Positions 9,878 through 19,117 of a stretch of DNA of 32,429 nt are shown piece by piece. Source of the stretch: Chitinophagaceae bacterium (GTDB lineage Bacteria > Bacteroidota > Bacteroidia > Chitinophagales > Chitinophagaceae). The stretch spans positions 1 through 32,429 of the forward strand of contig CANGBQ010000007.1 of assembly GCA_947451985.1 (NCBI GenBank), in the 5' to 3' direction. Position 1 is the first letter of the stretch, and each line of letters begins with the position of its first letter. The translations under genes and the position numbers were made by a program. The notes under the pieces were generated by a model. The model was given only the letters and a program-made list of their open reading frames with translations, was not told the DNA's origin and searched no databases.

Positions 9878-10456
9878 TCAGAACACAAAACGTTGAATGA
9901 ACATGATCAAAGCCATTCCAGCTGCCAAGCCAGATAGCGCATAAATCCACTTTTTTTGGGGCATCCCCATTTTTTCAATGAGCAGGGTTCCCAATATCAA
10001 TATGCACAAGACAACAGTCATTTGAGCCAGCTCTATTCCTATATTAAAACTAAATAAAGGGATGAACAAATTTTGCGAACTGGCCATCATCATTCGGATA
10101 CTATTGGCAAAGCCCATTCCATGAATCAAGCCAAATAACAATGCCAATAGGTATTTCAATTTTTGAGGCAATGCATGAACATTAGGTTGAATCAAATTTG
10201 CAACGGCTGTCATCAAAATAGTCAGGGGAATCAGCCATTCTACAATACTGTCTTTAAATCGAACTATATCTAAGATGCTCAAGAATAGCGTTGCTGTATG
10301 TCCAATGGTAAAAGCAGTGATTAAAAAAAGCACTTTTTTCCAGTCGCTGATTACATACAATGCGGTGAGCGCAGATAAAAACAACAGATGATCCAATGCC
10401 TCGGGGCTCATAATGTGTGTCCAGCCCAATTGACAGTATAATATAAAATCGTCCAT
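9878..10456 (-). CDS. HupE/UreJ family membrane protein
   Basis: Start at ATG 10456 (MDDFILYCQLGWTHIMSPEALDHLLFLSAL); multiple TM segments; conserved histidine motifs HIMSPEALDHLLF, TIGHTATL and GLIHGMGFA. Confidence 0.88.
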   Translation of the reverse strand: MDDFILYCQLGWTHIMSPEALDHLLFLSALTALYVISDWKKVLFLITAFTIGHTATLFLSILDIVRFKDSIVEWLIPLTILMTAVANLIQPNVHALPQKLKYLLALLFGLIHGMGFANSIRMMMASSQNLFIPLFSFNIGIELAQMTVVLCILILGTLLIEKMGMPQKKWIYALSGLAAGMALIMFIQRFVF

Positions 10457-10527
10457 GATGGAGGGATGAAGGCTTTGTGTTAATTTTACAGCAATATAAA
10501 TCAATCCTCAGTAAAAAAGCCACTTTT

Positions 10528-11028
10528 ATGCGCCTCTTCAAGTATCTATTGATGTTTTTATGGATGGCTGTTTCTTTTGGCGCATCGCTTCATCCTATTT
10601 ATGTGAGCGTTACCGAAATAGAACACAATCCAAAAGAAAAAACACTTGAAGTCAGTTGTAAAATTTTCACCAATGACCTGGAGAATATTTTGCGAAAGCA
10701 ATCAACCCAACACGTTGACCTCATTAATCCGTCCAATAAGGATTTGGTCAATCAGCTGATTCGCCAATATGTACAAGCTCATTTGAAAATATGGCTTAGC
10801 GGTCGGCAACAAAACCTGCAGTACATTGGGTATGAAATTTCCGAAGAGGGAGTGTTGTGCTACTTTCAAGTGGACAACGTACCAACTTTCAAAAGCATAA
10901 CTATACAGGACAATATTCTATATGAGTATAAATCAGAGCAAATCAGCCTACTTCATGTAATCGTAGATGGCAATCGGAAAAGCACCAAATTGAATAATCC
11001 GGAAGATATGGTTACCCTCAATTTTTAA
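10528..11028 (+). CDS. DUF6702 family secreted protein
   Basis: Start ATG 10528; hydrophobic leader MRLFKYLLMFLWMAVSFGAS followed by LHPIYVSVTEIEHNPKEKTLEVSCKIFTNDLENILRK, typical of DUF6702. Confidence 0.8.
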   Translation: MRLFKYLLMFLWMAVSFGASLHPIYVSVTEIEHNPKEKTLEVSCKIFTNDLENILRKQSTQHVDLINPSNKDLVNQLIRQYVQAHLKIWLSGRQQNLQYIGYEISEEGVLCYFQVDNVPTFKSITIQDNILYEYKSEQISLLHVIVDGNRKSTKLNNPEDMVTLNF

Positions 11029-11618
11029 TTTTTCGTAGGACTGTACCGGCGATTGAATGTCGTGGCGGAAGCATATCCCACCATGGTTCCTATCAGCCCG
11101 CCTGCTAGTATGTCCAAAGGATAATGAACGCCTACATATACTTGTGCGTATACTATAATACCTGCCCAACAGAAAAATAGCCATCCCCACTTGCCTATAT
11201 AATCCTTCAATGTCAGATAGAAAAAAGTAGCCAGCCCAAAATGGTTGGTGGCATGGGAAGAAGTGAAGCTGGAACTTTGAGGTCTATAATTCAAAAGAAA
11301 TCTCATGGAATTAGCCATCGTCGGATCATTGCAGGGACGAAGTCTCCAAATATATTCTTTGATGAGGTCGCTGCTAATGAAGTTGGTTAGAACGGGTGTC
11401 AAGGCTGCAAACAATATCCATTGCCATTTGTGTTTATCAAAATTAAAAAGACAGAACAGCAATAAAAAAAAGTATAGAGGAACCCAGGTTTGTGAATTTC
11501 TGATTATAGGCATCAGGCTGTCAAACAAATGATTCTGCCAACGCTGGTTGATGAGCTGAAAAATGGCTTTGTCTAACTGGATAATTTGATTCATATGTTT
11601 GGGAATATAGAGCCCCAT
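11025..11618 (-). CDS. PAP2 family phosphatase
   Basis: 197 aa; KEYIWRLRP (KxxxxxxRP), SSSFTSSHATNHFG and VYVGVHYPLDILAGG motifs; several TM helices. Confidence 0.92.
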   Translation of the reverse strand: MGLYIPKHMNQIIQLDKAIFQLINQRWQNHLFDSLMPIIRNSQTWVPLYFFLLLFCLFNFDKHKWQWILFAALTPVLTNFISSDLIKEYIWRLRPCNDPTMANSMRFLLNYRPQSSSFTSSHATNHFGLATFFYLTLKDYIGKWGWLFFCWAGIIVYAQVYVGVHYPLDILAGGLIGTMVGYASATTFNRRYSPTKN

Positions 11619-11713
11619 CTCACCAATAGAGATTTAACTTTTTGCGTTAAAATTCTCTATTCAACTCAAAAATAATTAATCTAATTTAGCATCCTAGTAA
11701 AATTAGCAATCTT

Positions 11714-13702
11714 ATGCGCTTTTTGAGCCATTTACCCCGATTTGTCCGTTGGATTCTCAGTGTGTTGGGTATCTTATTGCTACTCATGACTGTTTATCGC
11801 TTTTTCTTCTTTTTTCATTACAAAAATCCATTGGTGGCTTTTGATCCACAAGTATTCTGGTTGGGCATTCGATACGACGCTAGAATCACTGCGGCATTGG
11901 GCATACTCATATCTATTTTTGCTTCCATTCCGTATTTTCACCCCTTCAAAAATGAGGGTGCCCAAAAAGGATGGTCTGTATTCATCTCATTGATTTTTTT
12001 TCTGACCCTCTTTTTTTATGGCGCTGATTTTTACCACTTTGATTACTTGCAGCAAAGGCTAAGTTTTTCTGTACTCAATTATATGGAAGATGCCGCTATA
12101 TCCACCCAGATGATGTGGCAAACCTATCCGATTGTCAAAATAATTATTTTCTTTATTGTAGCAGTGTGGCTTGTGTTTTTCCTGCATCTTCAGTTAATTA
12201 GACGTGTTCATTCAAGAATACCTGCTCTGCAGCGCAGTAAGCTCAATACTTTTTCTCATATCTTGTTGGTGTCATCATTTGCTTTGCTGGTGTATGGTAG
12301 AATCGGGCAATACCCTTTGCGTTGGAGCGATGCCTTTTCGTTTGGAGACAATTTCAAATCCAATGCTGCCCTCAATCCTTTTCAAAGTTTTTTTAGTTCC
12401 ATGGATTTTGGTAGCAAAGGCTATGACCTTAAAAAAGTAAAAGATTCATATGCAGAGGTAGCCGATTATTTTGGAGTGTCTGAGCCCAATGCTGAAAAAT
12501 TAAATTACGACAGACACATTCAATTCAATGACACATCTGCCAAAAAGCCCAATATTGTTCTAGTCATTTGTGAAAGTTTTAGTGCCGATAAAAGTTCTAT
12601 GTTTGGCAATCGCCTCAACGCTACTCCTTATTTCAATGATCTTTGCAACAAGGGAGTTTTTTTTGAAAGATGTTTTACACCTGCATTCGGAACAGCAAGG
12701 GGAGTATGGGCTACATTGACGGGCATCCCCGATGTGTCTCACCCAAAAACTTCCAGCAGGAACCCTTTGGCTGTCGATCAGCATACCATTGTCAACAATT
12801 TCACTTCCTATAATAAATTTTATTTTTTAGGTGGCAGTACTACTTGGGCAAATATCAGAGGCTTGTTGAGTAACAATATTGACCAATTAAAAATATACGA
12901 AGAAGATGCTTTTCAATCGAATAAGGTAGATGTATGGGGCATCAGCGACAAAAATTTATTTCTGCAAGCCAATCAAGTTTTCTCCAAGCAAACAAGCCCT
13001 TTCTTTGCAGTGATTCAAACTGCTGACAACCATCGACCCTATACCATACCTGCCGAAGATAACCGCGAGTTTAAAAAAGTGCAATATTCGATTGATACCT
13101 TAAAAAAATATGGTTTTGACAACAATGAGCAGTTGAATGCGTTCCGATATACTGACTTTACTTTTAGAAAATTCATTGAAGCTGCCCAACGAGAAAAATA
13201 TTTTTCCAATACCATCTTCGTATTCGTAGGTGATCATGGTATCCGTGGAAATGTCGGTTCAACATTTCCTAAAAGTTTTACCGAACAAGGCATTATGGCT
13301 GAGCATGTGCCCTTATTGTTTTATGCGCCTGCTTTGTTGTCGCCCGCTAAAATCAGACAGGTTGCCTCTCAATTGGATATTTTACCCTCTGTTGCTTCCC
13401 TGGCAAAACAATCCTATTTGAACAGTACATTCGGAAGAAATTTATTTGATTCGTCCGATCGGCAGCAACGATTTGCTTTTATTGCTGATCCGGAAATTCC
13501 TTCCATCGGATTGGTGAGCAATGAGTATTATTATGTCAGAAATCTTAAAACCAAACAAAGGGCTTTTGTGTCAGTACTAAATGATTCACCCGTTGTAGTG
13601 AATCCTCAAACAGATTCAATCAAAGCAAAAATGGCTCGTTTGACTGAGTCGCTGAATGAAACAGCGAAATATATGATTCTGAACAATAAAAAGCGACAGT
13701 AA
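11714..13702 (+). CDS. LTA synthase / phosphoglycerol (or phosphoethanolamine) transferase-like sulfatase-domain membrane protein, paralog A
   Basis: 662 aa; N-terminal TM bundle; PNIVLVICESFSADKSSMFG, candidate nucleophile region FTPAFGTARGVWATLTGIPDV, VFVGDHGIRG and EHVPLLFYAP alkaline-phosphatase-superfamily metal motifs. Confidence 0.92.
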   Translation: MRFLSHLPRFVRWILSVLGILLLLMTVYRFFFFFHYKNPLVAFDPQVFWLGIRYDARITAALGILISIFASIPYFHPFKNEGAQKGWSVFISLIFFLTLFFYGADFYHFDYLQQRLSFSVLNYMEDAAISTQMMWQTYPIVKIIIFFIVAVWLVFFLHLQLIRRVHSRIPALQRSKLNTFSHILLVSSFALLVYGRIGQYPLRWSDAFSFGDNFKSNAALNPFQSFFSSMDFGSKGYDLKKVKDSYAEVADYFGVSEPNAEKLNYDRHIQFNDTSAKKPNIVLVICESFSADKSSMFGNRLNATPYFNDLCNKGVFFERCFTPAFGTARGVWATLTGIPDVSHPKTSSRNPLAVDQHTIVNNFTSYNKFYFLGGSTTWANIRGLLSNNIDQLKIYEEDAFQSNKVDVWGISDKNLFLQANQVFSKQTSPFFAVIQTADNHRPYTIPAEDNREFKKVQYSIDTLKKYGFDNNEQLNAFRYTDFTFRKFIEAAQREKYFSNTIFVFVGDHGIRGNVGSTFPKSFTEQGIMAEHVPLLFYAPALLSPAKIRQVASQLDILPSVASLAKQSYLNSTFGRNLFDSSDRQQRFAFIADPEIPSIGLVSNEYYYVRNLKTKQRAFVSVLNDSPVVVNPQTDSIKAKMARLTESLNETAKYMILNNKKRQ

Positions 13703-13709
13703 GCCAACG

Positions 13710-15698
13710 ATGTTGATCAAAAACAGAGTGCCCAAAACCGTACAATGGCTGATTAAGCTCTTTGTAATTTATTTGTTGTTGTTTACATTGTTCAGGGTGG
13801 CCACTGTTGTTTTTTTTAAGCCTGCCTCTATTCCCTTATTGGATCTAATTCCTGCCTTTTCCTTAGGTTTAAAATATGATTTGCGATGGATTTCTTTTTT
13901 GCTTTTCCCCATTGTAACGGCTTCTTTCTATGCCTCTTTTTCTCCTTTTTACAGTGAATGGTCTAAGAAGTTCTGGACTTATTATCTAAGTATACTGACG
14001 TTGTTTATTTTGTTTATTTATGGAGCTGATTTTGGGCAGTTTGCCTATGTCAATGCCAGACTCAATGCGGATGCTTTGATTTTTGCAGAGGATCCCAGAG
14101 AGAGTATTGAAATGATCTGGCAGAGCTATCCCATTGTTTGGATTTTTATTGGTTTGATTGGTGCTGTTCTGATGATGGTGTGGATGTTTCAAAAAATTCA
14201 TGTAGACATAGCCTTCAATAATGCCCAGGTACATAAGTTTAGTTACAAAAAAAGATGGCGATTTCTTTGCTTATTGTTGTTGGGATGGTTTATGTATGGA
14301 TTCTGTACCCTTCAACCATTGAATTTTTTTCGTGCTTTCAGTCTAAACGATGAATTTGAAAGCAATTTAGCACTCAATCCTTTGCAAAATTTTTTCACTA
14401 CACTTCGCTTTCGGGCCCCTGAATACAATACGCACGCAAAAAAATACTATACATCCATTGCAGATTTTTTAAAAATGGATGCAGCGGGCAGAAAGCAAGG
14501 CAGTTACAAGCGCCTCGTGCATCCAGAAACAGAAGTGTTGGAAACCCAGCCCAATGTGGTGTTAGTGATTTGTGAGAGTTTTAGCATGTATAAAAGTAGC
14601 ATGAGTGGAAATATTCTAAACAGTACTCCATTCTTTAACCAACTTACTCAGCAGGGTGTTTTCTTTAACAGATGTTTCTCTCCCTCCTTTGGAACCGCAA
14701 GGGGTGTTTTTGCTGCCATTACCGGCATACCCGATGTGCAACTGGGTAAATTTTCTACTCGAAACGAAGCCTCCGTGAATCAGCGAACCATTATTAACGA
14801 TTTTGAAGGATATGATAAATTCTATTTTATCGGCGGTCGAAGTCAATTCAATAATTTCAGTGGCCTTATTCATAATATAAAGGATGTTAAAGTATATGAA
14901 GAAGGCAGTTATCGATCTCCTAAAGTGAATGTTTGGGGCATCAGCGATAGGGATCTTTTTTTAGAAGCCAATCAGGTGCTATCCAAACAACAGAATCCTT
15001 TTTTTGCCATCATTCAGACAGCTGACAATCACCGCCCATTCAATATACCTTCGGCAGAAAGCGATTTTATCAGCAAAACGATACCCAATGAGCTTTTGAA
15101 TGCCAATGGATTTGAGTCTCAAGAAGAATACAATGCTTTTGCCTACACCGATTATTGTTTTAAAAAATTCATAGAAGCTGCTCAAAAAGAAAATTATTTT
15201 TCCAATACGGTTTTTGTGTTTGTAGGAGACCATGGCGTAGAAGGCAATGCATCATCTGTCTATCCAAGTGCATGGACAGAACAGCGTCTTTCCGAAGAGC
15301 ATGTGCCCTTACTTTTTTATGCACCCTCTTTGCTAAGTCCGAAGTTGCATGAGGAGCCGGTTTCTCAAATTGATGTACTCCCCACCATTGCAAGCTTGAT
15401 GCAACCCACTTATGTCAATACTACATTGGGTAGAAATATATTGGATCCTTCCGTTGACCAGCATGCTGCTTTCACCATTTATCATGCAGCAGGCTGGATT
15501 GGCCTGGTGACCGATTATTATTATTACCGAAAAAATATCCGAATCAATAAAGAAGAATTTGTACCCATTCGAAAGCAGCTTCCTGTATTGTCTGTCAGGC
15601 AAATTGACTCCATTAGAAAGGCTTCTTCAAAGTTGACAGAAGGATTCTATGAAACAGCAAAGTGGATGTTGCTGCACAATCAAAACAGGCCTCAATGA
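13710..15698 (+). CDS. LTA synthase / phosphoglycerol (or phosphoethanolamine) transferase-like sulfatase-domain membrane protein, paralog B
   Basis: 662 aa, colinear with the preceding ORF; PNVVLVICESFSMYKSSMSG, FSPSFGTARGVFAAITGIPDV, VFVGDHGVEG, EHVPLLFYAP. ATG lies 7 nt after the upstream stop. Confidence 0.92.
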   Translation: MLIKNRVPKTVQWLIKLFVIYLLLFTLFRVATVVFFKPASIPLLDLIPAFSLGLKYDLRWISFLLFPIVTASFYASFSPFYSEWSKKFWTYYLSILTLFILFIYGADFGQFAYVNARLNADALIFAEDPRESIEMIWQSYPIVWIFIGLIGAVLMMVWMFQKIHVDIAFNNAQVHKFSYKKRWRFLCLLLLGWFMYGFCTLQPLNFFRAFSLNDEFESNLALNPLQNFFTTLRFRAPEYNTHAKKYYTSIADFLKMDAAGRKQGSYKRLVHPETEVLETQPNVVLVICESFSMYKSSMSGNILNSTPFFNQLTQQGVFFNRCFSPSFGTARGVFAAITGIPDVQLGKFSTRNEASVNQRTIINDFEGYDKFYFIGGRSQFNNFSGLIHNIKDVKVYEEGSYRSPKVNVWGISDRDLFLEANQVLSKQQNPFFAIIQTADNHRPFNIPSAESDFISKTIPNELLNANGFESQEEYNAFAYTDYCFKKFIEAAQKENYFSNTVFVFVGDHGVEGNASSVYPSAWTEQRLSEEHVPLLFYAPSLLSPKLHEEPVSQIDVLPTIASLMQPTYVNTTLGRNILDPSVDQHAAFTIYHAAGWIGLVTDYYYYRKNIRINKEEFVPIRKQLPVLSVRQIDSIRKASSKLTEGFYETAKWMLLHNQNRPQ

Positions 15699-16432
15699 TT
15701 TTTTTTAGCTATTAAAATCATTCTGGGCGAGTGGTCTGCATCGTAAGCTGCTAAATGATAGTCGCCCAGTACTTTTTGTATTTGCAATCCTTGTGGCTGA
15801 AATAGTTTTTCGAAATCATTGAGAGAGAATCTTGACACTTTTTCAGTGTATACTTTAGGCGCTTCAAAATTATTTTCGTGTACAATGATTTTTTTGTAAA
15901 AAAATCGTTCGTCGTACCACCTGGTGATAGAGAATTGGGTGCCCTCTATGATTTTCTCTTCTTGGTGTATCATTTGCTGTTCCACATAAGCGGCGTTTAA
16001 ATAATCCATTACCAAGATTCCGCCCGGCTGTAAAGATTGGGAGATGCTTCTGATGGCATTTTGGTTTTCTCTGTCTGTTTGAAAATATCCAAAACTGGTA
16101 AAGAAATTGAAAGCATATTTGAAATAATTGATCCAGAAGGGGAGTCGCATGTCGTGTTGAAAAAAATGAAGCCGATCGTGTTCATGTTGGCTTGCTTCCC
16201 GAATACTTGCCTCACTTAGGTCGATGCCAGTTACATCAAATCCTTTTTCGGATAAGTGAATGGAATGTCTTCCTTTACCGCAGGCAATATCAACCATGCT
16301 GGCTCCTTTTTCAGGGGACAGATATTCAATCAGCTGATCAATAAATTTGGCCGCTTCCTGTTCGTCTCTGTGCTGGTACAACTGGTGATAATAGGGGCTG
16401 TTGAACCAATCCTTGAACCAATTTTCTTCCAT
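15692..16432 (-). CDS. Class I SAM-dependent methyltransferase
   Basis: Start ATG 16432 (MEENWFKDWFNSPYYHQLYQHRDEQEA); MVDIACGKGRHSIHLSEKGFDVTGIDLS motif I; GGILVMDYLN. Confidence 0.92.
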   Translation of the reverse strand: MEENWFKDWFNSPYYHQLYQHRDEQEAAKFIDQLIEYLSPEKGASMVDIACGKGRHSIHLSEKGFDVTGIDLSEASIREASQHEHDRLHFFQHDMRLPFWINYFKYAFNFFTSFGYFQTDRENQNAIRSISQSLQPGGILVMDYLNAAYVEQQMIHQEEKIIEGTQFSITRWYDERFFYKKIIVHENNFEAPKVYTEKVSRFSLNDFEKLFQPQGLQIQKVLGDYHLAAYDADHSPRMILIAKKNH

Positions 16433-16550
16433 GGCAATAAAGGTACTGCTTGCGATTGAATAATGGGTTGTCAATATCTTTTTTACAGAACCATCCTTTG
16501 CATCTAAATATTTGATAGTTAATGCATTGCGACAACTCGGAACTCTTTGT

Positions 16551-16558
16551 TATATTTG
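16551..16558 (+). promoter_or_regulatory. Bacteroidota -7 promoter element for glmM
   Basis: TATATTTG with TTG at 16527-16529 (21-nt gap), 18 nt upstream of ATG 16577. Confidence 0.65.
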
Positions 16559-16576
16559 TTGCTCAATTTGACAGAC

Positions 16577-17962
16577 ATGGCATTGATCAAGAGCATTTCT
16601 GGTATTCGGGGTACCATCGGAGGGAAGCCTGGCAATCATTTAACACCCATTGATATCGCAAAATTCACTGCTGCTTATGGCACTTGGCTATTGCAGCAAA
16701 CGGGCCAATCCTCTGCGAAAGTGGTGGTGGGCAGGGATGGTCGCATGAGTGGAATGATGGTCAAAAGCATTGTCAATGCAACGTTGTCTGCAATGGGTAT
16801 CCATGTGATTGATTTGGACTTGAGTACGACCCCTACGGTGGAAATGGCAGTTGTTTTTTTACAAGCTGACGGTGGCATCATCCTTACTGCCAGCCACAAT
16901 CCCAAAGAATGGAACGCACTCAAATTACTCAACAATAACGGAGAGTTTATCAGTGGCGATGATGGAAAATATATTTTAGACCTGGTGGAAAATGAGTCTT
17001 TTCAATTTGCAGAAGTAGACAAACTGGCTAGCATTACGACTGATGAGGGCATGCTGTCTACACACATTGATTCCATTTTATCTCACCAACTGGTGAATAA
17101 AAATGTCATTGCGAAAGCAGGCTTTCGGGTGGTAGTGGATGCAGTGAACAGTACGGGTGCTATTGCTGTACCCGCATTGTTAGAGGCGCTCGGGGTAGAA
17201 GAAGTGATTGTCATCAACCAAGAAGTTAATGGACAGTTTGCTCATAATCCCGAGCCATTGCCAGAGCACTTAACCGAATTGAGCAGGGAAGTGGTGGCAC
17301 GCAATGCTTCTTTGGGTATTGCAGTGGATCCAGATGTAGACAGACTTTGTTTTGTATGTGAAGACGGCACTATGTTTGGCGAGGAATATACATTGGTGGC
17401 GGTGGCTGATTATGTACTGGGCAAACGTCCGGGTAATACGGTGAGCAACCTGTCATCGACCAGGGCATTGAAAGATGTGACCCTACAACACGGAGGACAT
17501 TATTTCCCTAGTGCTGTCGGAGAAGTAAATGTGGTGCGAACCATGAAGGAGCACCAAGCCGTGATTGGCGGAGAAGGGAATGGCGGTATTATTGTACCCG
17601 ATTTGCATTATGGAAGAGATGCATTGATTGGTATTGCATTGTTTTTGACGCATCTTGCTGAATCCAATAAAACCTGTAAGCAGCTTCGTAATACTTATCC
17701 TAATTATTTTATTAGCAAAAATAAAATTACTCTAGAGCCAACCGTTGATGTGCAAGCTGTATTCGATAAGATAAAAGAAAAGTACAAATCGAATCCCCTC
17801 AATACAGAAGATGGCCTTAAAATCGAATTCGAAAATGATTGGGTGCATTTACGAACCAGCAATACCGAGCCAATCATTCGAATTTATGCAGAAAGTAATT
17901 TCGAAACAACTGCTGATAATATTGCGATGCGGTTGATGAAAGATATCCAAGAGGCCATGTAA
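16577..17962 (+). CDS. glmM: Phosphoglucosamine mutase
   Basis: MALIKSISGIRGTIGG; active-site TASHNPKEWNALK; metal motif DPDVDR; EGNGGIIVPDLHYGRDALIG; NTEPIIRIYAES. Start moved to 16577 because the 16547 start overlaps the promoter. Confidence 0.95.
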   Translation: MALIKSISGIRGTIGGKPGNHLTPIDIAKFTAAYGTWLLQQTGQSSAKVVVGRDGRMSGMMVKSIVNATLSAMGIHVIDLDLSTTPTVEMAVVFLQADGGIILTASHNPKEWNALKLLNNNGEFISGDDGKYILDLVENESFQFAEVDKLASITTDEGMLSTHIDSILSHQLVNKNVIAKAGFRVVVDAVNSTGAIAVPALLEALGVEEVIVINQEVNGQFAHNPEPLPEHLTELSREVVARNASLGIAVDPDVDRLCFVCEDGTMFGEEYTLVAVADYVLGKRPGNTVSNLSSTRALKDVTLQHGGHYFPSAVGEVNVVRTMKEHQAVIGGEGNGGIIVPDLHYGRDALIGIALFLTHLAESNKTCKQLRNTYPNYFISKNKITLEPTVDVQAVFDKIKEKYKSNPLNTEDGLKIEFENDWVHLRTSNTEPIIRIYAESNFETTADNIAMRLMKDIQEAM

Positions 17963-17984
17963 ATGGCTGATTAAAACCCATACT

Positions 17985-19112
17985 ATGAATCGAATTTATT
18001 TCGACAATGCTGCTACTACTTCGCTCGATCCTGTTGTTTTGGAAGCGATGTTGCCATTACTGACTGAAAAATTCGGCAATCCCTCTTCTATCTATTCTTA
18101 TGGGAGAGAAACGAGACTATCAATAGAGTCTGCTCGCAAGTCTGTAGCCAAGATATTGAATGCACATCCGGCTGAAATATTTTTCACCAGTGGGGGAACC
18201 GAAAGCAACAATACGGCCATTCAAGCCTCTGTAAGAGACCTAGGATGCAAGCACATTATTACTTCTCTCATTGAACACCATGCCGTGACCCACACGGTTG
18301 AGCACCTGGCGTCGGCTGGTAAAGTAAAAGTCAGTTATGTGAAGTTGTTGCCAAATGGACACATAGACCACATTCATTTGGAAAAACTTCTTTCAGAGTC
18401 CAAGGAAAAAGTTTTGGTATCGCTCATGCACGCCAATAACGAAATTGGCAATATATTGGATATTCATTCGGTCGGTAATCTTTGTAAAAAATACAATGCT
18501 ATTTTTCACAGTGATACAGTGCAGACCGTAGGTCATTTTCCTTTCGACTTGCGAAACACACCTGTGCATTTCATCACTGGCGCGGCGCATAAATTTCATG
18601 GCCCCAAAGGGGTGGGATTGTTATATATAAATGAAAATGTAAAAATTCAGCCCTTTATATTCGGAGGAGGACAGGAACGCAATATGCGTGCAGGTACCGA
18701 AAACATCTATGGTATTGTCGGTTTTGCCAAAGCATTGGAATTGGCAACAACGAATCATGAATCTGATCGTCGATACATCGCAGGTTTGAAACAATACATG
18801 TATGAAGCCTTGCTCAAACATATACCCGGTGTTGCATTTAACGGAGACACTTTGGGCAATAGCTTGTACACAGTGTTAAGCGTTAGTTTTCCCAAAACAG
18901 AAAAATCTGAAATGCTGTTGTTTAATTTGGATATTCACCATATTTGCGCCAGTGGCGGAAGTGCTTGCGCGTCCGGTGCGGAGGCGGGCAGTCATGTAAT
19001 CAGAGCCATCAATCTCAATCCCAACCAAATCACCGTTCGATTCAGCTTCTGCAAACACAACACGCTTGCTGAAATTGATACGGTAGTACAACAGTTGAAA
19101 GTATTATTGTAA
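17985..19112 (+). CDS. Cysteine desulfurase (IscS/NifS-like, class V aminotransferase)
   Basis: 375 aa; IYFDNAATT, TSGGTESNNTAI, AAHKFHGPKGVG, ASGGSACASG active-site Cys loop. Confidence 0.95.
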   Translation: MNRIYFDNAATTSLDPVVLEAMLPLLTEKFGNPSSIYSYGRETRLSIESARKSVAKILNAHPAEIFFTSGGTESNNTAIQASVRDLGCKHIITSLIEHHAVTHTVEHLASAGKVKVSYVKLLPNGHIDHIHLEKLLSESKEKVLVSLMHANNEIGNILDIHSVGNLCKKYNAIFHSDTVQTVGHFPFDLRNTPVHFITGAAHKFHGPKGVGLLYINENVKIQPFIFGGGQERNMRAGTENIYGIVGFAKALELATTNHESDRRYIAGLKQYMYEALLKHIPGVAFNGDTLGNSLYTVLSVSFPKTEKSEMLLFNLDIHHICASGGSACASGAEAGSHVIRAINLNPNQITVRFSFCKHNTLAEIDTVVQQLKVLL

Positions 19113-19117
19113 CAATT

